A stretch of DNA of 64,000 bases, from NCBI GenBank assembly GCA_052435735.1, contig JBQVNB010000017.1, forward strand, positions 46,402 through 110,401. The letters are read 5' to 3'. The notes under the pieces were generated by a model. That model was given only the letters and a program-made list of their open reading frames with translations, had not been told where the DNA came from and made no database searches. This document shows, piece after piece, positions 60,082-64,000 of this stretch. This DNA is from Aliihoeflea sp052435735. GTDB taxonomy: Bacteria > Pseudomonadota > Alphaproteobacteria > Rhizobiales > Rhizobiaceae. A program made the position numbers and the translations under genes. Numbering within the stretch: the first letter of the stretch is position 1; each line of letters opens with the position of its first letter.

Positions 60082-60294
60082 ATGACCGATACGAAAACCA
60101 AGGTTTCACGGCGGGCCATGCTGGCAAAGCTCGGTCTTGCCGCCGGCGCGATCTACGCGGCGCCGGCACTGCTCCAGATCAGCGAGGCGAAAGCTTCGAG
60201 CTTCAGCGGCCGCGGGCGTCCGCGACGTCCGATCCGCGGCGACCGCCGCAGTTTTTCGCGGCGCAGCTTCTCGCGTCGGTCCTTCAGCCGATGA
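60082..60294 (+). CDS. Tat-leader cationic peptide with RRSFS repeats, candidate precursor peptide
   Basis: A 70-residue peptide. Residues 1-38 are a Tat-type leader (RR at 10-11, LGLAAGA core, AKA at 36-38) that matches the S8 peptidase leader at 21 of 40 positions with no gap. The remaining 32 residues contain 12 Arg and no Lys, and end in three RRSFS units plus Arg. The Ser codons of the repeats differ (AGT, AGC, TCC), so the repeat is kept at the protein level. It is followed by a hairpin and a kinase/PqqD gene. I take it as the substrate of that gene; no family is recognised. Confidence 0.75.
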   Translation: MTDTKTKVSRRAMLAKLGLAAGAIYAAPALLQISEAKASSFSGRGRPRRPIRGDRRSFSRRSFSRRSFSR

Positions 60295-60303
60295 CGCATA
60301 GCT

Positions 60304-60324
60304 GGGCCGGTGCGATGCCGGCCC
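60304..60324 (+). terminator. attenuator-like hairpin after the peptide gene
   Basis: GGGCCGG, a seven-base loop, CCGGCCC: a perfect 7-bp G/C stem followed by GTCTTT. It lies between the peptide stop (60294) and the kinase/PqqD start (60338) and would lower read-through, giving more peptide message than enzyme message. Confidence 0.6.
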
Positions 60325-60337
60325 GTCTTTCGGGGAC

Positions 60338-61516
60338 ATGATGCTTATCCGCTTCGAAGAAACCGGGGTCATCGTCGAAGTTCCGGCGGCCGCAGAGTTC
60401 CAAAATGCGCTGCGGTCCGCTGCCTTCGACTGGCCGGTGAGCGAGGTGGCGTCCGGCGTGCCGGTCAGCCGCGTCGTTCCGGCCGATGGACGCTACGTTC
60501 TGGAATCGCCGGGTCGCGAACCCGTCGCGGCAAGCGCCGTCGAGGCCGTCTGCGGCCTGATCGTCGATGTCGCGGACGCCGTCATCGCGGAGGCGCCGGC
60601 GCGACTTTGGCTGCACTGCGGCGCTGTCGAGTTCGGCGGAAGGCTGGTCGTCTTTCCAAGCCAGTCGCATGCCGGCAAGAGTACGTTGACCGCGCGGCTG
60701 GCCGCCGGGGGCCATACCGTGCTCGGCGACGACATTCTGCCCTTGAGCGAAGACGATCGGCAGGGCGTCGCGCTCGGCATAGCGCCGCGCCTGCGTCTTC
60801 CGCTACCCTCGGCTGCAAGCGCCGCGTTCAACCGCTTCGTCACTGAGAATACCGCCGCTTCCGACGGTCGGTATCTCTATCTCGATGCCGATTGCGGCGC
60901 TCTGGCTCCGCGCGGCACGTCGCGCGAAATCGGCGCCGTCGTACTTCTCGACCGCAGGGAAGAGACGCCTGCGCGCTTTTCGCGCGCCGGCAGCAGCGAA
61001 ACCCTTCAGACGCTGATCCGCCAGAACTTTACCGGCGACGATAAGGCGGCGCGACAACTCGAGCGGCTGCACGCGCTCGTCGCGCGCCTGCCCTGCCTCA
61101 AGCTCACCTACAGCGATCTCGAGGATGCCGTATCGCTTCTGGAGAACCGGTTCCGGCGCTGGCCGATTACGACGGACGATCTTCCCGCGGGCACGGACGT
61201 CTCCATGGTGGCTCCACAAGCCCCGGTTCTGGATGGCTTTGATGCCGACCGTCCGTTCCGGCAGGCACCCGGCATCGAACTTCGTCAGGTCGAGGGCGAT
61301 CTTTTCCTGGCCGATGCGAACGGCACCGGCATCTACCATCTCAACGCGATCGGCACCTGCATCTGGAACCTGCTGGCAGAGCCGATCTCGGCGCGCGAAG
61401 CCGAAGCGATCTTGTGCCAGGCATTTCCCGACGAGCCGGCCGCGCGCATATCGTGCGACACGCGCGCGCTGTTCGCCGAGATGAACCAGGCCGGCTTCAT
61501 CGAAGCTGCCGCTTAG
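60338..61516 (+). CDS. HPr-kinase-like / PqqD fusion protein
   Basis: A 392-residue two-part protein. The N-terminal part (about 1-290) resembles the HprK C-terminal kinase domain: LHCGAVEF (92-99), a P-loop FPSQSHAGKST (106-116) and the acidic LGDDILPLS segment. The C-terminal 83 residues are a PqqD-type RiPP-recognition domain (FLADANGTGIYHLNAIGTCIWNLL). PqqD domains bind leader peptides, and HprK homologues phosphorylate Ser in proteins and in some lasso peptides. No pqq genes or radical SAM enzyme are near. A role in binding and phosphorylating the Ser-rich peptide encoded upstream is inferred. The start may be ATG 60341. Confidence 0.82.
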   Translation: MMLIRFEETGVIVEVPAAAEFQNALRSAAFDWPVSEVASGVPVSRVVPADGRYVLESPGREPVAASAVEAVCGLIVDVADAVIAEAPARLWLHCGAVEFGGRLVVFPSQSHAGKSTLTARLAAGGHTVLGDDILPLSEDDRQGVALGIAPRLRLPLPSAASAAFNRFVTENTAASDGRYLYLDADCGALAPRGTSREIGAVVLLDRREETPARFSRAGSSETLQTLIRQNFTGDDKAARQLERLHALVARLPCLKLTYSDLEDAVSLLENRFRRWPITTDDLPAGTDVSMVAPQAPVLDGFDADRPFRQAPGIELRQVEGDLFLADANGTGIYHLNAIGTCIWNLLAEPISAREAEAILCQAFPDEPAARISCDTRALFAEMNQAGFIEAAA

Positions 61517-61932
61517 TCCGCCATATAGGCGAAGGCGCCGGTGGCGCTGACCGCGACGCGGCTGTCGCCGCTCGCCCGCATCTCGATGCGGACATAGGCC
61601 ATGCGTTTTCCGTTCGAGAGCACATCCACGCGGATATCGACGTCGCCGGGCTGTAGGGGCCGAATGAAGTGTGTCGTCAGGTCGACGGTGGTGCATAGGC
61701 GGAACCTGCCGTTCAGCGCGGACAGGGTCATCACCGCAACCGTATCGGCAGCCGAAGCGGTCGCCTGGCCGCATACGACGCCGCCGCCATGAACGAGGCG
61801 AGGATTGGCCGGCAGCACGAAGTCGCCACCCGTCGCATCGAAGGCGACGGCCTTCAGGTTCAACTCGCCGACCCATGGCGCGAACATCGTGCGCATCAGA
61901 TGCTCCGCTTCTTCGATGCCGAACGCTTTCAT
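61513..61932 (-). CDS. hotdog-fold thioesterase, PaaI family
   Basis: A 139-residue hotdog protein. VHGGGVVCGQATASAADTVA is the active-site helix region, and the sheet segment TTVDLTTHFIRPLQPGDVDI is typical of the PaaI/YdiI thioesterases. It would hydrolyse an acyl-CoA. It converges with the kinase/PqqD gene, overlapping by four bases, and is transcribed away from paaA. It differs clearly from the paaI at 55374. Confidence 0.83.
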   Translation of the reverse strand: MKAFGIEEAEHLMRTMFAPWVGELNLKAVAFDATGGDFVLPANPRLVHGGGVVCGQATASAADTVAVMTLSALNGRFRLCTTVDLTTHFIRPLQPGDVDIRVDVLSNGKRMAYVRIEMRASGDSRVAVSATGAFAYMAD

Positions 61933-61997
61933 GGCCTCTCCTGAGAAATGCGTTACGAAAACTTGTCGTCACGCCGATTTTTTGTTACATATCGGAA

Positions 61998-62014
61998 ATC
62001 GGATCGTATCCGAT
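61998..62014. promoter_or_regulatory. palindromic operator just before paaA
   Basis: ATCGGATcgtATCCGAT has perfect 7-bp arms and ends 15 bases before ATG 62030, at the edge of the ribosome site. It is a likely site for the TetR or PaaX regulator. It is unlike the palindrome at 55314-55329, so two regulators may divide the cluster. Confidence 0.6.
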
Positions 62015-62029
62015 CACGGAGGATTTGCC

Positions 62030-63025
62030 ATGTACAGCCAGGGCCTGATCGGCGCGAAAACCGAGACGACCGAGGACGAAGCGTTCCTCGCCGCCTTCCA
62101 GGCGCGCATCGATGCCGAGGAAAAGATCGAACCCAACGATCCGATGCCGGAAGGCTATCGCCGCACGCTGATCCGCCAAATCGGCCAGCACGCGCATTCG
62201 GAGATCGTCGGCATGCTGCCGGAAGGCAACTGGATCACCCGCGCGCCGTCGCTGAAGCGCAAGGCGGCGCTGCTCGCCAAGGTGCAGGACGAGGGCGGCC
62301 ATGGCCTCTATCTCTATTCCGCTGCCGAGACGCTAGGCGTTTCGCGCGAGCAGATGACCGAGGAACTGATCTCGGGCAAGGCGAAATATTCTTCCATCTT
62401 CAACTATCCGACGCTGACCTGGGCCGATATCGGCGCGATCGGCTGGCTGGTCGACGGCGCGGCGATCATGAACCAGATCCCGCTTTGTCGCTGCTCCTAC
62501 GGCCCCTATGCGCGCGCGATGATCCGCGTTTGCAAGGAAGAAAGCTTCCACCAGCGCCAGGGCTACGAGATCATGATGACGCTCGCGCAGGGCACGCCCG
62601 AGCAGAAGGAACTGGCGCAGGACGCGCTGAACCGCTGGTGGTGGCCGTCGCTGATGATGTTCGGCCCGCATGATGGCGACAGCCAGCATGGCGACCAGTC
62701 GATGGCCTGGAAGATCAAGCGCTTCACCAATGACGAGTTGCGCCAGCAATTCGTCGATTCGACCGTGCCCCAGGCCGAATTCATCGGCCTGACGCTGCCC
62801 GATCCGGACCTGAAATGGAACGAAGAGCGCGGGCACTACGATTTCGGCGCGATCGACTGGGACGAGTTCTGGCGCGTGGTCAAGGGCGGCGGGCCGATGA
62901 ACAAGGAGCGCATCGCGGCGCGGAAGAAGGCCTGGGAAGACGGGGTTTGGGTTCGCGAAGCCGCGCTCGCCCATGCCGAAAAACGCAAGGCCCGCCGCGC
63001 GGCGGCGAAGATTGCAGCGGAGTGA
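62030..63025 (+). CDS. paaA: 1,2-phenylacetyl-CoA epoxidase, subunit PaaA
   Basis: A 331-residue catalytic subunit of the multicomponent monooxygenase that epoxidises the ring of phenylacetyl-CoA. The diiron ligands fall in HSEIVGMLPEGNW, KVQDEGGHGLYLY and CKEESFHQRQGYE. It starts the paaABC(DE) operon, which runs past the right edge. GGAGG precedes ATG 62030. Confidence 0.96.
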   Translation: MYSQGLIGAKTETTEDEAFLAAFQARIDAEEKIEPNDPMPEGYRRTLIRQIGQHAHSEIVGMLPEGNWITRAPSLKRKAALLAKVQDEGGHGLYLYSAAETLGVSREQMTEELISGKAKYSSIFNYPTLTWADIGAIGWLVDGAAIMNQIPLCRCSYGPYARAMIRVCKEESFHQRQGYEIMMTLAQGTPEQKELAQDALNRWWWPSLMMFGPHDGDSQHGDQSMAWKIKRFTNDELRQQFVDSTVPQAEFIGLTLPDPDLKWNEERGHYDFGAIDWDEFWRVVKGGGPMNKERIAARKKAWEDGVWVREAALAHAEKRKARRAAAKIAAE

Positions 63026-63030
63026 GAGAG

Positions 63031-63318
63031 ATGGCGAAGAACGAGATTCCGCTTTGGGAAGTCTTCATCCGGCCGCGCAACGGCCTGTCGCACAAGCATT
63101 GCGGCTCGGTCCATGCGGCCGACGAGGTGATGGCGCTGAACGCGGCGCGCGACGTCTATACCCGGCGCGGCGAGGGCGTCTCGATCTGGGTCGTGCCGTC
63201 GGCGGCGATCACCGCGTCCGACCCCGAGCACAAGGACGAAAATTTCGAGCCGGCGGCCTCCAAGGTCTATCGCCACCCGACCTTCTACAAGATCCCCGAC
63301 GAAGTGGGGCATATGTGA
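63031..63318 (+). CDS. paaB: 1,2-phenylacetyl-CoA epoxidase, subunit PaaB
   Basis: A 95-residue small subunit that bridges PaaAC dimers. The opening PLWEVFIRPRNGLSHKHCGSVHA and the length are those of PaaB. It starts five bases after the paaA stop and its own stop overlaps the paaC ATG. Confidence 0.96.
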   Translation: MAKNEIPLWEVFIRPRNGLSHKHCGSVHAADEVMALNAARDVYTRRGEGVSIWVVPSAAITASDPEHKDENFEPAASKVYRHPTFYKIPDEVGHM

Positions 63319-64000
63319 TGGCAACGGACGCGCTTCTCGCCTTCGTCTTGCGGCTCGCCGACGACCATCTGATCCTCGGCCACCGCCTCTCGGAATGGTG
63401 CGGCCACGCGCCGATGCTGGAGGAAGACCTCGCCATGCCCAACATGGCGCTGGACCTCATCGGCCAGGCGCGGGCTCTCTACCAATACGCCGCCGAGCTC
63501 GAGGGCAAGGGTCGCACGGAAGACGATTTCGCCTATCTGCGGCGCGAGCGCGAATACACCAACTGCCTGATGGTCGAGCGGCCGAACGGCGACTTCGCGC
63601 ACACCATGCTACGCCAGCTCTATTTCGCCGCCTTCATGGAGCCGATGTGGCGCGCCATGGCCGCGTCGAAGGACGAGACGCTGGCCGGCATCGCCGCCAA
63701 GGCCGTCAAGGAAGTCGCCTACCATATCCGCCATACGGGGGAATGGGTGATCCGGCTTGGCGACGGCACCGAGGAAAGCTCGGCCCGGATGAAGCAGGCC
63801 GTCGAGGATCTCGCGCCCTATGTCGACGAGCTGTTCGATGCCGACGAGGTGACGCGGGCGATGGTGGAAGCGGGCATCGCGCCAGACCCGGCAGTTTTGC
63901 GCCAATCCTTCGACCGGACGATGGCGACGATTTTTTCCGAAGCGTTTCTCGACATGCCGAGCGCGCCGTTTGCTCAGCGCGGCGGGCGTGACGGGCGGCA
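63318..64000 (+). CDS. paaC: 1,2-phenylacetyl-CoA epoxidase, subunit PaaC, 3'-truncated
   Basis: The first 227 residues of the structural, non-catalytic partner of PaaA are present; the frame is open to the right edge. ATG 63318 overlaps the paaB stop. The sequence LRLADDHLILGHRLSEWCGHAPMLEEDLA and the later EVAYHIRHTGEWVIRLGDGTEES are typical of PaaC. paaD and paaE would be expected beyond the edge. Confidence 0.95.
   Translation, partial: MATDALLAFVLRLADDHLILGHRLSEWCGHAPMLEEDLAMPNMALDLIGQARALYQYAAELEGKGRTEDDFAYLRREREYTNCLMVERPNGDFAHTMLRQLYFAAFMEPMWRAMAASKDETLAGIAAKAVKEVAYHIRHTGEWVIRLGDGTEESSARMKQAVEDLAPYVDELFDADEVTRAMVEAGIAPDPAVLRQSFDRTMATIFSEAFLDMPSAPFAQRGGRDGR

Noticed and set aside
60338..61516. 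PqqD as part of PQQ cofactor synthesis.
   Set aside because: No pqqA, B, C or E gene is near, and the PqqD domain is fused to an HprK-like kinase, which is not the PQQ arrangement.

Overview
The window looks like a high-GC alphaproteobacterium, most likely a Hyphomicrobiales (rhizobial/Phyllobacteriaceae-like) genome. The reasons are the G/C-rich third codon positions, many ATGA/GTGA stop-start overlaps, GTG/TTG starts, an aerobic heterotroph's gene content, a possible CtrA box, EcfG-like promoters and six dispersed G/C-rich palindromic repeats of a kind common in this order. No tRNA, rRNA, insertion sequence, integrase or CRISPR array was seen. Both ends cut genes: a sugar-isomerase-like gene on the left and paaC on the right.

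Layout. (1) 1-8.1 kb: a COG2407 isomerase-like gene and a Gfo/Idh/MocA dehydrogenase, a BrnT/BrnA toxin-antitoxin pair, and a divergent GntR regulator facing a tight operon suyA-suyB-slcC-comC-mutarotase. This operon is predicted to interconvert sulfolactate enantiomers and desulfonate the R form to pyruvate and sulfite. (2) 8.1-12 kb: glpR-glpD-glpK for glycerol. (3) 12-17.2 kb: a btuB-F-C-D cobalamin uptake operon on the minus strand behind a cobalamin riboswitch. (4) 17.4-28.4 kb: a dipeptide-type ABC importer with fused ATPases, a non-pyrrolysine MttB-family methyltransferase and a dimethylglycine/sarcosine-dehydrogenase-like flavoprotein, probably for uptake and demethylation of a methylated amine or betaine. 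(5) 28.9-30.2 kb: an unidentified coiled-coil protein behind a CtrA-like site, and an FAH-family hydrolase.

(6) 30.3-44.3 kb: a complete reductive pyrimidine pathway (preT, preA, dihydropyrimidinase, beta-ureidopropionase, beta-alanine aminotransferase, BauB-like cupin) with a RutR-type TetR regulator, matching operators and an NMT1/THI5-type ABC importer. A VapBC pair and a DMT exporter lie inside it, and a second VapBC pair follows. (7) 45-51.8 kb: pobR/pobA and pcaC-H-G-B for 4-hydroxybenzoate/protocatechuate, with a RelBE-type toxin-antitoxin pair inserted between pcaH and pcaG, then an MFS transporter. (8) 51.8-64 kb: a phenylacetate (paa) cluster containing paaZ, a cytochrome P450, paaI, paaK, TetR and PaaX regulators, and paaABC.

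The paa cluster is split at 58.7-61.5 kb by a compact set of three genes that is the most unusual part of the window. It has a Tat-exported subtilisin, a 70-residue Tat-leader peptide ending in three RRSFS repeats, and a fused HPr-kinase-like/PqqD protein. The protease and the peptide share an ungapped 40-residue leader and the same GGAAT-N16-CGTT promoter. I read this as a candidate peptide-modification (RiPP-like) system under a stress sigma factor. A second theme is the palindromic repeats, two of which sit in frame inside protein-coding genes (btuF and the dimethylglycine-dehydrogenase-like gene).
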